From Osmia lignaria lignaria (taxonomy: Eukaryota; Arthropoda; Insecta; Hymenoptera; Megachilidae), in assembly GCF_051020975.1 (NCBI RefSeq), contig NC_135033.1:10443501-10507500 (forward strand): a stretch of 64,000 bases of DNA, written 5' to 3'. The translations under genes were made by a program, and so were the position numbers. Shown here in pieces: positions 21,202 through 32,332 of the stretch. The notes under the pieces are model-generated. The model had not been told where the DNA came from. It worked only from the letters and a program-made list of their open reading frames with translations, and did no database searches. The number at the start of each line of letters is the position of its first letter. Position 1 is the stretch's first letter.

Positions 21202-22871
21202 TTAGTTGTAAGTCATATATTTGGGAGTTGCAGAGAATTTAGCGTACGATTTAATTACTTTGTTCACTGCTTCTAGAAAATCTTTTTCCGTCGCTACTTT
21301 ACGACGTGCACGAATCGCGAACATACCAGCTTCGGTGCAAACCGAACGAATTTCGGCACCGGTACTGTTAGGACACAGACGAGCAAGAAGTTCGAATCTA
21401 ATATCTCTTTCGACGCTCATCGACCGTGCGTGAATTTTGAAAATGTGTGTTCGTCCTTCCAAGTCCGGTAGACCGAATTCTACTTTCCTGTCCAAACGTC
21501 CTGGTCTCATTAACGCTGGATCCAGTGTATCCGGTCTATTCGTTGCCATCAAAACCTTGATATTACCCCTTGGATCGAAACTGCAAAGTTTGAGGTAATA
21601 TATATTTAACGTTACTTGTATTATCAAAAATGTGAAGAAGAAAATATTATTTACCCGTCTAATTGATTTATAAGCTCCAACATGGTACGCTGTACTTCGT
21701 TATCACCACCGGCTCCATCGTCGAAACGAGCTCCTCCAATGGCGTCGATTTCATCGAAAAATATTAAACATGCCTTTTTGCTACGTGCCATTTCAAACAA
21801 TTCTCTTACCATACGCGCGCCCTATCATCAGACATTTATTTTATAAATCAGCATGTAGTTAAGTATCTTCCACATTTTTATTATACATACCTCACCAACG
21901 TATTTTTGAACTAATTCGGAACCAATAACTCGGATGAAACAAGCATCCGTTCTATTTGCTACAGCTCTAGCACACAAGGTTTTACCTGTGCCTGGTGGAC
22001 CAAACAACAGTACACCCTTAGGTGGCTCAATGCCCAAATTAACGAATTTTTCTGGCTGTAATAGAATGTTTGTGATTATTTCATTGTGTATACATAAATG
22101 AATTATTAATTACAGGGTACTAACATGAAGGAGAGGCGTTTCAACGACTTCTCTTAGCTTCTCAATTTGTTCCTTGCAACCACCGACGTCGCTATACGTA
22201 ACATCAGGCTTCTCTTCTACTTGCATCATTGTTACAGTTGGATCAATTTTTGGAGGTAATGGGATATGAATCTGATATTTGTTACGATCCACCCCTACTC
22301 TCATACCCTCTTCAATATCAGTTGGAGCAACTGAATCTGCTAAATCTACTACAAACTTTGCAAATTGTTTTACATTTATAATATACTTTGGATCCTCAGA
22401 ATCCGCATTAATTATTTTAGTACAACGAGCCACTTGTAAAGGCTGTTCATTTTGTAAGGTTTGTTTGTCTGCAGCTAAATCCCAAAGAGCTGGTGGTGCT
22501 AAACCAGTATCAGATTCTTTGATTCCTGTCAATTCATTAACACGTTTTATTATCGTTTGTATGTCCTCTTCGACGGTTTTAATACTTTTAGTATACTGTC
22601 CTTGCCCCTGTGTATAATTTATACATTAATTTCATTAATTTATGAATTTGAATTCATTATTACAAGTATTACAATATTTTTACACTTACATAAGTTTTAA
22701 GTAAAGCAATATCTCCTTCATCCAGTGCTAAAAATTGATTAAATACGATGAACAGTGAGAAATAAGCATGGGCAAGATCACTTAACTTTATAGCTTACAT
22801 TTTATTTCTTTCTCTTCTTTATCTTCGTCGCTTTTCACTTTTCGCATATCTTCTCCTAAATGATCGGGCAT
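21202..22871 (-). CDS. Rpt1: 26S proteasome regulatory ATPase Rpt1 (PSMC2)
   Basis: Six exons on the minus strand: 22871..22799, 22727..22690, 22607..22125, 22055..21891, 21821..21655 and 21580..21202; product 434 aa, against 433 in human PSMC2. The protein starts MPDHLGEDMRKVKSDEDKEE, continues through an N-terminal coiled-coil/OB region (exons 2-3), then carries the AAA module: Walker A GPPGTGKT, the pore-loop region YVGE, Walker B LIFFDEIDA, second region of homology MATNRPDTLDPALMRPGRLD, and the C-terminus KYMTYN. The subunit is one of six ATPases that unfold substrates and feed them to the 20S core. Every key AAA residue is present. The 3' end converges on dib. Confidence 0.97.
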
Positions 22872-24206
22872 TTTTGTATTTACTGATCTCCTTTAAGTAT
22901 TTAACGAATAAGTTTAGTTTACGTTCTAAAGGTACTGACTAAAGTCAGAACTTAGGTTATATATTGCTTACATTACAAGCAAAATCGACAACTTTTATCA
23001 CTGACCTCTGTATTTCATTTATGAACTATTTTCTTGTGGCAAACGTGTAGATAAATGCGGTGGCGTTCTTAGCGGTTTATAGTAAAGTAAATTACTAATT
23101 TTTCGAAATCGCATATTTGAAATTGCTATTAATTTTGGGCAGAGCAGGCCCTGGACCTTGGGGGGTCCTAGGCGGCCGTCTAGTCTGATTTTAGGATAGC
23201 TTGGACGAGCCTGGGAGAGTTTGGGAGATTGAAGAAATTTAAACTTTCAAAAGAATTTTTTATTGAAACTTTAAAAAATTAAAAATTTTGATTTTTGATT
23301 TAGAAATTGATTGAATTATTAAGAGTCTTGAAGAGCTTGGCAGAGCTTCGGACAGCCTAACCTGGAACTTCCTCCCTTCATAGATAAAGATAAAGTAAGT
23401 GTTGGGACATTCTTTCCTTCCCGCTTCCCTTAAATAAGAAAGATACCAAAGTTTATTGAAAAACAAATAGTTCAGGAGATAAACTGTGACGCTGTATACG
23501 AATTGCGTGAATGTAATTGATGGATACGATACGAATCGTGATATTACACCCGCGATACAAATGTACCGGTACATTGTTACTTATACGTGTGAATGAACTT
23601 TTCAAAGGAAGTGCAGGAACCGCCCAAGTTGGATCGTTCGCGTTAGTCCTTGACCAGGGTAATCCGTAGAAAAATATAAGATATTGGAAGATCCAATGGA
23701 ACACTTTCACCTGTATTCAACTGATTGCTGTTCCTTTATCGCAACTCTTACGTGTCAGTCAAAGGCGTGACGTAATTGAAGTTCAACCAGCGTAGTTTCT
23801 TCTACTATTGATACACGAGTTCGTGACTTACGATTCGTATCTATCATTCTGGGTTTCAATGAATAAGATTTCAGATTCTTTATCTATTATAAAGTACTAT
23901 AAAAAAATTATCACAATGTTAAGGTACAAAAAAGAAACTACGTATAGGTACATGCATAAAATAAATATCATTTATTTCTCTTTCGCATACATTTGTCACA
24001 TTACACCGTTAAAACGCCGTCTCGGTACAACGATGGGAAATAATACAAAATAAGGTTAACAAAATAGAAAAGTTTATTCGTGTGTTATTTAATGACTGCG
24101 ATAGGTTGATATCAATTTTTTTTTTTATTTTTTTTTTTTTAAATCACATACGTATGTACAGATATCACGTCGGATAATTAGGCTGGAACTCGTTATTAAT
24201 TTTTAT
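22872..24206. other. Intergenic interval between Rpt1 and the next cuticular gene
   Basis: No coding exon supported. It contains the Rpt1 promoter region (no TATA seen, as usual for proteasome genes). A GC-richer patch at about 23140-23380 repeats phrases like GAGCCTGGGAGAGTTTGGGAG, suggesting an old repeat. The right end is AT-rich, including T-runs at 24117-24140. Confidence 0.5.
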
Positions 24207-25292
24207 TTAATATCTTGAGTAAATATTGTTATTATAGGGTTGTCTGTAGTCTGAATTATCGGGACCAGGTGGATTGGCGGCTAGAGCTCGTCTGATAGCT
24301 TCGGGAATCGGTGGCGGTGTTGGCAAATGTGCTCCTTGGGGATGGAAACCATTTTCATCGGCTGTGTATTCCAAGGTGACGGGGGTTCCATCGGGGGCGG
24401 TGTAGGAAAATCTACCTTGAACAATCTAAAAAAATCATACATAATTGGTAGAGGAAGGAATCTTTCATTAGTTAACTTTGTTCCCAGATAGAAACTAGGA
24501 TTTTATCTACCAATCTATTACTTAAGAGCACCCTCTTTTCATTTTTCAATTGCTTAATTATCCAGAATGTAAATATAGAGCAATCTGTTCTATAACTCTT
24601 TCAAGGATATTATTTACACCTGGAGAATTTAAGGAAATAATTTCACTGTTTCAGATAACAGCATTACCTCGGCTTGTCCTGGCGGAGCACCTTGTGGACG
24701 TCCACTTTCGGCAACGGATATCCCGTTCTCGGTGTCGTAGCTGAACGTGTAAGTACCGTCTGGATACGAATCCTTCGATTGACTGCGGATAGCTATAAAT
24801 CTTCCAGGACTACTGTAAGAAGCAGCAAACGTTCCATTAGTTAATTATTAATAATTGAAGATATAGAAAAGACATGAAAGTTTTTGATTAGAGCATTTTA
24901 ATTTAGTGGAAAAAAATGGTAATAACAGGACCATAAATTTTCATTTTTTAATGATTGCTTCTACTTACTTGTACTGAGGCGTCGGTTGCTGGAAATTTGG
25001 TCGAGGTGTCGGTCGGTAGGCATTTTGATTCGGGAAACCACGAAAACCACCGTACTGACCTAGCGCGCAGCCAAATAAACCAAAGACCAATAACTGTAAT
25101 CATATGATTTGAAAAAAAAAAAAAAAATTATAATTAACACTTTTCTAGTGAAAAAATTTCTTGAAAATAATGCAAAGACAAGAAATACGACACAATGAAT
25201 ATGGAACGTTACGTTAACGAAGGGTTAAGATCTGATACACTTTGATTCTTCTTCGATTAATTTGTATAACAATCACTCACTAAGTGCTGCAT
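24207..25292 (-). CDS. RR-1 cuticular protein, SgAbd-2-like
   Basis: Exons on the minus strand: 25292..25281, 25093..24969, 24812..24668 and 24425..24207; phases 0, 2, 0; product 166 aa. Exon 1 encodes MQHL; with exon 2 it forms the signal peptide MQHLLLVFGLFGCALG, cleaved before QYGGF. An Arg/Pro/Asn-rich spacer (AYRPTPRPNFQQPTPQY) precedes the block DGTYTFSYDTENGISVAESG. The RR-1 domain GRFSYTAPDGTPVTLEYTAD-ENGFHPQGAHLP follows. The LPTPPPIPEAIRRALA ending is typical of endocuticle glycoproteins of the SgAbd-2 kind. A secreted, chitin-binding soft-cuticle protein is expected. Confidence 0.92.
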
Positions 25293-25357
25293 GACGACGG
25301 TTTGTTGTCGATTTGAACAAGATCGAATCTGCAGTATGGTGGAGAAGTAGAGCCGAC

Positions 25358-25364
25358 ATTTATA
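25358..25364 (-). promoter_or_regulatory. TATA box of the SgAbd-2-like gene
   Basis: TATAAAT on the minus strand lies 66 bases upstream of the ATG at 25292, leaving a 5' UTR of roughly 35-40 bases if transcription starts about 30 bases downstream. Confidence 0.5.
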
Positions 25365-27201
25365 TGAAGCCGTTGAAGAAGATTTTCCCTTCCCCTATAA
25401 CGTTTAACCATTCTCTCTTCGTAGTTTCCACACTCGCCCTCACAATTTTGCCCCACCTTAACTCTGTTCCTCATCATCTTACATATTAGAATTAATGTTA
25501 ACCATGTATGAATGGTATGCCTATCGTTGTGAGTCAATTAGTAAGCAATTTGTCACTTTGAATTTATTTAATCCTTTGAATTTAACCCCTATATTGACCT
25601 TTGAGGTGCAAATTTGAGGCTCCATTAATAAATTTCTTATAACTGCAATTTTTTTTTTAAATTGCAAAAATTTAATTTTTATTAAGGATGGGGTGAAAGA
25701 AAATTTTTTACAAATCAAATTTCACATCATCAAATAAATTTCTAAAGTGTCATGTAATTAAGGGTTGGAGCATTTATTAGTATAGTACAAAGGTGGTAAT
25801 AAAGTTAAATGTTTGCATTGACATAATTTTGTAAATAGATTGTTGATCTGACAGGACTCCAGCGGTATGCGCTTCCATTCGTATCTTTATGAGCCTTTGA
25901 GATGATGGGGCATACCTGAGCTGACATGGTTAATAAAATTAGAAAGGTCAAACTGGATTCGAGCGACCCCTTGATATTTGACCGTGATATCACGCCGAAA
26001 TATTTCGGATCACCTTGATTAAAATTTGGAAAATTATTAATTTGCAATTAATTAAAAAATTGAAAATCATTTTTCTGATTATAATTAGGGCAGTCAGTAA
26101 CTAACCACCACTTGTACCACTCCTTTTTCCCTTTAGAGGGAAGGGTCAAGGTTCGATGAATGAAAATTCATGGTGAAAGAAAATCATCATGGGAATCAGG
26201 ATAACTATCGATGACGTATGAATAACTTGCGCGAATGCTTTAATTTCTACGAATGCCTCCCATATACAAATTATGAAATCAAACTGGTATTCAGACGACT
26301 CGTTCGTTTCTACTCTACCCTTCTTCTCTCTTTTTTTTTTTGTTATTACGTGACGAAAGATGAAAGGAATTCATCCTGTCATATTCACGCCCAGTGAACT
26401 ATCAACCTGTAGCATCATTCTTGACTGAATTGCATTGTTGGCGAAGCATTTGGCGTATTCAGATTTAGTCTTCAATGAAATATTAATTAAAAAAAAATAT
26501 TTTTCATTCCTTCTTTTATGCAAATTCGTATTTTTATACATATGGGACTTTGAAAGTTTGTATTTTTTAAAAATTTTCATTTGAAACGTTTAGTGTTAAT
26601 AATTGATGAAATATTACACTAAAATATTTAATTTTTTTTTCTTATTTAACAAACTATGTTAGTTTCGTGGTTTTAGATTGTTAGAAACAGGAAATTGTGG
26701 AATGAAAGAGTAGGTATAAATACAAATGGGAAGAGAACGTAAATTTGTAATTTTGAAAATATGAAATTCGATTTATGGATCGAAAGGATGCGTCAAATCC
26801 TTTTGCTATAACATTCGATTGGTCGGTGGTTGGTCGATGGTCGGTCGATCGTTGTGTAATGGACAAGAGACCGATGATTTGCTTTCACTGACTCACCTTT
26901 AGCGTGATATTACGATTACCATTAACATTAGTCTAACTGGCATTTCGGCTCTTCCTAAAATCTTCTGCTTATTAAAGCATCGTAATTAACAGCTTCAAAT
27001 TTTTTCTTTAATATTCGAAAAATATTTCAATCATCCAAAATTCTTTCCCTGATTCACTCTGTTGTATCGATTGAATTATAATCGTACAGGGTTTAGGAAT
27101 TTTCAGAAACAAAGAAAATAAATTTATATTCTTGTTTAAATAGTTTATTGTATAATATTTAAATTAATTTAAGGAAATAGATACATGATGTAGATACCAA
27201 G

Positions 27202-27235
27202 GGTCCGCCGGAGAGTCGGCGACGCACGGTACTTA
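27202..27235. repeat. Solo copy of the 144-bp array's core
   Basis: GGTCCGCCGGAGAGTCGGCG followed by ACGCACGGTACTTAG matches the end of each unit in the tandem array at 28047-28670, about 0.8 kb away, but without the rest of the unit. Confidence 0.7.
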
Positions 27236-27489
27236 GATACTGTATAAAAGCGTAATAATATTTATAAGCATTGTAATAACATAATTTCAGATGGAATAGA
27301 TAGATTTTCGGTATATTTATAAAATATACCTGTTTCATACCGTAGGTACATAAAGAGTTATTTACATATCATTATACGTAAATGCTGTTAATATTTCTTT
27401 TCTCAAGGCTATTTATTTATAAACAATGATAAACAACAAATAGGCAAGAAATGATACATAATAGCAATATTTGTTAACATTATACTGTT

Positions 27490-27642
27490 TTAACCCTTGT
27501 GTCAATAACTGAAGCATCGAAATTATTCTAAATTACTTTTTAAACTAATTTCACTGAAATTCCATCTCGAATACCATCTCGAATTTTCACATTTATCTCA
27601 TGTTCGTGTTATATAAAAACGGTTAATTAACACAAGGGTTAA
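27490..27642. mobile_element. Non-autonomous piggyBac-like MITE with TTAA ends
   Basis: TTAACCCTTGTGT at 27490-27502 is mirrored perfectly by ACACAAGGGTTAA at 27630-27642. TTAA target sites bounding short inverted repeats that begin CCC are the hallmark of piggyBac insertions. The 153-bp element has no transposase. Other TTAACCCTTG ends occur at about 32569, 35361, 58073 and, inverted, 36099-36108, so a family is present. Confidence 0.7.
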
Positions 27643-27692
27643 TCTGCTTTGTACGAGCCGTTTCCTATAACCGAGACACGTGACAGGATCTT

Positions 27693-30363
27693 CTAGTATC
27701 TTCTGTAAAGTTCATCCTCTTCAGGGTGGGCTGCATTATGAGCCAGTGCGCGTTGTATCGCGACTGGTATCGGTGGTGGTGTTGGTAGATGAGCACCGCT
27801 AGCTTGGAAACCATTTTCGTCCGCTGTATAAGTAACCAAAATTGGTGTACCATCCGGTGCAGTGTAGCTGAATTGACCTCGTACAGATTCGATTTGATTC
27901 GGTGGAGCGTATTTTGGAACTCCTTGTTCCGCTACTGATATGCCGTTCTCCGTGTCGTAACTGGAAGAAAAAAATTAATTTAAGTAACAAAGTAAATACT
28001 TTAGAATTTTTCTATCGATATCAAGGATCCTCGACCTATGCTTCTCTGTAGGAGGATCCGTCTGGAGAGTCGACGACGCACGGTACTTGGGACTTAAAAT
28101 TTCCAAGTCCTAATTCTCAAAATTAATGAAATAGGGAGATAGAAATTCTTTTCTCTGTCAACTTGCTCCTAGCACTATGTTTCCCTATAGATGCCAACTG
28201 TCCGTCCGGAGAATCGACGACGCACGGTACTTGGGACTTAAAATTTCCAAGTCCTAATTCTCAAAATTAATGAAATAGGGAGATAGAAATTCTTTTCTCT
28301 GTCAACTTGCTCCTAGCACTATGTTTCCCTATAGATGCCAACTGTCCGTCCGGAGAGTCGGCGACGCACGGTACTTAGGCTTCGGACTTTGGGACTTAAA
28401 ATTCCCAAGTCCTAATTCGAAAAATTAATGAAATAGGGACATAGAAATTCTTTTCTCTGTCAGCTTGCTTCTAGCACTATGTTTCCCTATAGATGCCAAT
28501 TGTACTTAGGCTTCGGACTTTGGGACTTAAAATTCCCAAGTCCTAATTCTCAAAATTAGTGATATGAGGTCATAGAAATTCTTCTTTTCGTCAATTTATT
28601 CCTTATACTATGCTTCCCTATAGATACCAACTATCCGTCCGGAGAGTCGGCGACGCACGGTACTTAGGTTCCTATGTCTTACAGTCGAAATTCTTGAACC
28701 ATGCGAGTGGTAATATTTTACAGCGACTATAAGTAAAATAAAAAAGTATCTTCCATTGATAGGGTGGAATTTGAAACGTTGCATGACTCTACCGAGATGA
28801 TTGATCTGACAAATGACTTGACGGAAGGCGTTGCACATAGCACGTAAGGTGAAGCTTTATCCGATTCGCCAAACAACAGATTGGATAGGTGGGGCCAAGT
28901 CCTAGACACGGACGTTTCAGTGAACTAACATAATGCTGACTACAAAGTAGGTAGCTAGGTCGATTGTAATTATTCCATTGTGCAATGTATTATTGCTAAC
29001 TGCGCAGTCGACTAACACAAATGATTAACATCACAGTTAATTATATATCTTTCCACAGCTAACTATACTGTAGATCCTTCTCTCTCTATTTTTCATTTCA
29101 TGCTTTCATATTCTACATTTTCCTTTTGTTTTTCACATTCAATTTAATTAGAGAACCTTTTTATCCTACGTTATTACCGATGCCAAACACTCGGGGACAA
29201 TGGTGACCGCGTATTATGGTACACACTGTAGAAATGATATTCTGAATGAAACCTGACTCATCTGAGATAAGAATGAAAACAGCCAGAGGAAGTAGACGGT
29301 GAGAAAATGACGATTTACCACTTGGAATTTTTACCGGAAAAATTGATAATGGCTACTGAGAAGATTGCATTCTCATTGAGATAATAGAGGTTCAATATTT
29401 TTCATCGTCCTGAGTAGGTTGACCTTAAATGTCTTCGTCCTTGGCGCACCTGGTCAATTACCGTCGAAGGAAGTCGGACGTGTCGGAAAGCGAAGTTGCG
29501 GTAAAGAGTTGTAATATATCCAAATTCATGGTGCTGGTCACCCAAGGCTCCCATAATATTCAACGTGTTAACTTTTCGATTTAGAATTTAATTTTCTAAT
29601 TTTTCTTTTTTTACCTTGGAACGGTAAATTTGTATGCACCGTTAAGGTGAACACCTTGTATAAGGAGTAGGTGTTTTTCAAATTGAGAACAAATGAGATT
29701 CTCCGAGCGTGTCGAGATCGCTTTGGAGGAAACGTACCTCGACGTCGCTTATCGTGTCCGTCGACGTTCACGACGATGTGGAAGGACGATCTCACCTGTA
29801 GGAATACGATCCATCCGGAGAGGAGTCTTGTGATTGTCGCAATATGGCGAAACGTCGGCCATAATAATCGGGATTGTACGGATATCTATTGAGTTGCGCA
29901 TAACCCATTGTTAGAAAACCCACCAGAACGATCTGCAACATAGAAAATATAATTAAAATGATAGTATCATCAGGAGCAATCACAATTCATTTAAATTGCA
30001 GTAGTCACTTTGTGATAGAATAAATTTATATTCCACAGTGATTAAGAAGTTAGAAGTTAAAATTATGATAAATTAAATTTACATAAGTTAAATTTGAATA
30101 ATAAGAAAATAGAAAATGAAATACAAGATTAAATTAAAATTGGGTCTCTCTCCATGGTCCGTCATCCGTGGTAGGATTTATCTAAGGGGTAGTATCTTTA
30201 ATTAAAAATGAAAAAAATTAATTTAAAAATATTTTACTAACTCTTATGCACCGTTTAAATCTTTATAACACTCCTATCCTTTGATTCACATAACCACAGA
30301 AAAAGAAATTAATTTTTGACTGGGTAAAAACAGAATAATATGAACACTTACAAAACTTTTCAT
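27693..30363 (-). CDS. RR-1 cuticular protein, SgAbd-2-like, long intron 2
   Basis: Exons on the minus strand: 30363..30352, 29932..29796 and 27960..27693; phases 0, 2; product 138 aa. Exon 1 gives MKSF; the signal peptide is MKSFIVLVGFLTMGYA, cleaved before QLNRYPYN. The mature protein has DGSYSYSYDTENGISVAEQG, then the RR-1 domain GQFSYTAPDGTPILVTYTAD-ENGFQASGAHLP and the tail LPTPPPIPVAIQRALAHNAA. Unlike its neighbour at 24207-25292, the R&R half is not split by an intron. Intron 2 is about 1.8 kb and is inflated by a 144-bp tandem array. Role as for other soft-cuticle CPRs. Confidence 0.92.
28047..28670. repeat. Tandem satellite-like array, 144-bp period, inside a CPR intron
   Basis: The phrase CGGTACTTGG or CGGTACTTAG recurs at 28081, 28225 and 28369, exactly 144 bases apart, then in altered units near 28501 and 28659. 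Each unit contains GGGACTTAAAATTTCCAAGT, AATAGGGAGATAGAAATTC, CTAGCACTATGTTTCCCTAT and GTCCGGAGAGTCGGCGACGC. The first two full units are almost identical, so amplification is recent. The fourth lacks the GGAGAGTCGGCGACGCACGG block and has a TTCGGACTTT insertion. Confidence 0.9.
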
Positions 30364-30542
30364 GATGATCGCACAATGATTAAAATTGAAATTCCTGGAT
30401 CTATCACGTAACGACACGAAAAATTTGAACGATTGACGAAATTTGATTCGATTCAATTGTAATTGTTTGTAAAGAGACTTAACAAGAGCTCGTTCTGTGT
30501 GGCAATGTCCAGAAGTACGCGAGTAGACGTGTCACGATGAGG

Positions 30543-30549
30543 CTTTATA
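30543..30549 (-). promoter_or_regulatory. Candidate TATA box of the 27693-30363 gene
   Basis: TATAAAG on the minus strand lies about 180 bases upstream of the ATG. The implied 5' UTR of about 150 bases is longer than for the neighbouring CPR genes, but this is the best TATA match in the interval. Confidence 0.45.
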
Positions 30550-31740
30550 AGCGGCAACAGTACTTTGCTTCTGTATCCTTTCCGCCCCGCCACTGTTTCG
30601 AAGAAATTGTAGGGGAGAATATGTTTTAAATATTCGTCTATTCATAAGACAGAAGATGATTGTATCTATGATCATCTTCATGAACTTCATAACTGGAGGG
30701 GGCAGATATGAACGCTTAGGTACATCTTTGCGAATCTCTTAATCCTTGATGAACTTTTTTAAATGCTAATGCCAATTGAAATGTTGTTCATTTTGCAATC
30801 TATCTAAGGTGAAACTTTAGACCAAAAATGTGGACTGGACACCTTAAAATTCTAAGATTTCAAGGTTTCAGGTTCCAAAATCCTAATATTCTAATGCAAG
30901 ATATTGAACCCTAATGATGTCAATAAAGCTAAGGGATCTAGCCCAGTTCAAAAGAAAGATCCTACTTATTAGCCAACCCTAAGATTGATAATCTTGAGAA
31001 GGGGGTTAAAGCATTTAGACTTTCTGTCACTTTTGTAGAGACCAAACGGTAAGAGCTATCGAAAATGCACCATTGTGTTTAGTCGGTGTTCTCTTCTTTT
31101 TTTTTTGCCACTTCCGGTTTGACCGGGCTTGACTTTAGAGCGAATCTTGCTCTACTTTTATCTAGTTTAACTTGAAATTTAGGACCTTGGTACTTAGAAA
31201 TGAAATACTAATAAATAGTGCAAACTTTTTGCTAATTTATATTCAAGTGCAAGCTTTTCAGATGAATTCCTTACATTTTCTTCTAATTAATGGAAGCCTA
31301 AGAATTTTATTTAAAAAAAGTTAGCGTTTCCTTAAGTCTATCAGATAGGTAACTAAAGACATTTTGAATCCCCAAATTCCTCAGTGTGTTCTTCAAGGTT
31401 CGTACATTCTTCGTTTGTTCGAAGCCTAACTACCCGAATCTGCCAAATGGCTGTTATTAGATCAGCCAGTTTGCAATGTCTCGTAAAAACACGGGTCACT
31501 ATGACCTCGGCACAAGATTCAGATCGTCAGATTTGCCACGGATCATCACAGGGCGTATTCCTTTCACTAGACGTCTGTTACGAGCAGGATGCACGATCCA
31601 ACGAATCGTTGCACCGCATCGACGATTCTTACGACACTCCCTGTTTTGAACACCAACACATTCTGACCCTTTCGTATTTTTCGTTTCTCTCCATATTTTT
31701 ACGAACCAAATGCTTTCCTTTTATTCCAAATAGTGCGACA

Positions 31741-31797
31741 CGGATGTCGTCATAAGATGGCAAATGCGATGGACGGGTGTCGTCATAAGACGTCAAG
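31741..31797. repeat. 33-bp repeat, two units (TGTCGTCATAAGA)
   Basis: CGGATGTCGTCATAAGATGG begins a 33-bp unit at 31741 and CGGGTGTCGTCATAAGACGT begins the next at 31774. The same sequence with the same 33-bp spacing occurs 17 kb away at 48828-48916. A single worn copy (GTTGTCATCATAAGATGG) lies near 35267. Confidence 0.7.
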
Positions 31798-32261
31798 TAT
31801 GGAGTTTTAGATTAAGTCCAATGGAGATCAGATTCTATAGCTAATCGATACTCCGTAATCGCAATAATAAATGAGGAAATTATAATTGCTATTTATAAGC
31901 CTCGTCGTGACATTATTATACTCAACGATATTTGCATTTCAATAGGCCAGAATTTCTTCCACTTTATTAGTTATATCCAACCTATAATACACAATTGATG
32001 GGCTGGCATTAAAGGGAGGGCATACGTAAAACTGGTCATGAACGATCAATTTCTAAATCGTGACACTTGAGCCTACACGCGTATAAATTAAATTATTCTC
32101 TCAGACAATTTGTCTCATTGTTTTCTATTCATTTGTCTCGTTGTTTTGTAAGAAATGTGTTATTGTCTGATACGTTCAATCATAGAAATTCTGACACAAA
32201 ATTATTGCAAAATCCCACACATGTGGCATATCAATTTAAATCTTAACATCTTTTTAAAATA

Positions 32262-32332
32262 CACAAGGTGTTCATTTTTTTACAAATTTAACTTCTATTC
32301 AATTTTGCATTTAATGGAACACCTTGTATATG
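32262..32332. repeat. Inverted repeat with ACACCTTGTATA ends
   Basis: ACACAAGGTGTTCATT near 32262 mirrors ATGGAACACCTTGTATAT near 32316-32333, about 50 bases apart. Related single ends ACACCCTGTATA, ACACCTTGTATA and CACCCTGTACAT occur at about 2462, 29650 and 47722. The phrase resembles a short element often met in insect genomes. Confidence 0.5.

Larger units (their letters stand above)
25365..27692. other. Intergenic interval, mostly unremarkable
   Basis: About 2.3 kb without a supported gene. It includes a copy of the GGTCCGCCGGAGAGTCGGC repeat at 27202-27235 and a TTAA-flanked inverted-repeat element at 27490-27642. A short tandem of GGTCGGTGGTTGGTCGATGG type lies near 26820. Confidence 0.55.

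Noticed and set aside
21221..22617. Plus-strand open frames across Rpt1
   Set aside because: Antisense shadows of a fully supported AAA ATPase.
28047..28670. Regularly spaced repeats that might suggest a CRISPR array
   Set aside because: Units are 144 bp and contiguous, with no short repeat plus unique spacer pattern, and the context is a eukaryotic intron.
31384..31755. 123-codon open frame on the plus strand between cuticular genes
   Set aside because: No domain, no splice context, low complexity of a random frame, and it runs into the 33-bp repeat.
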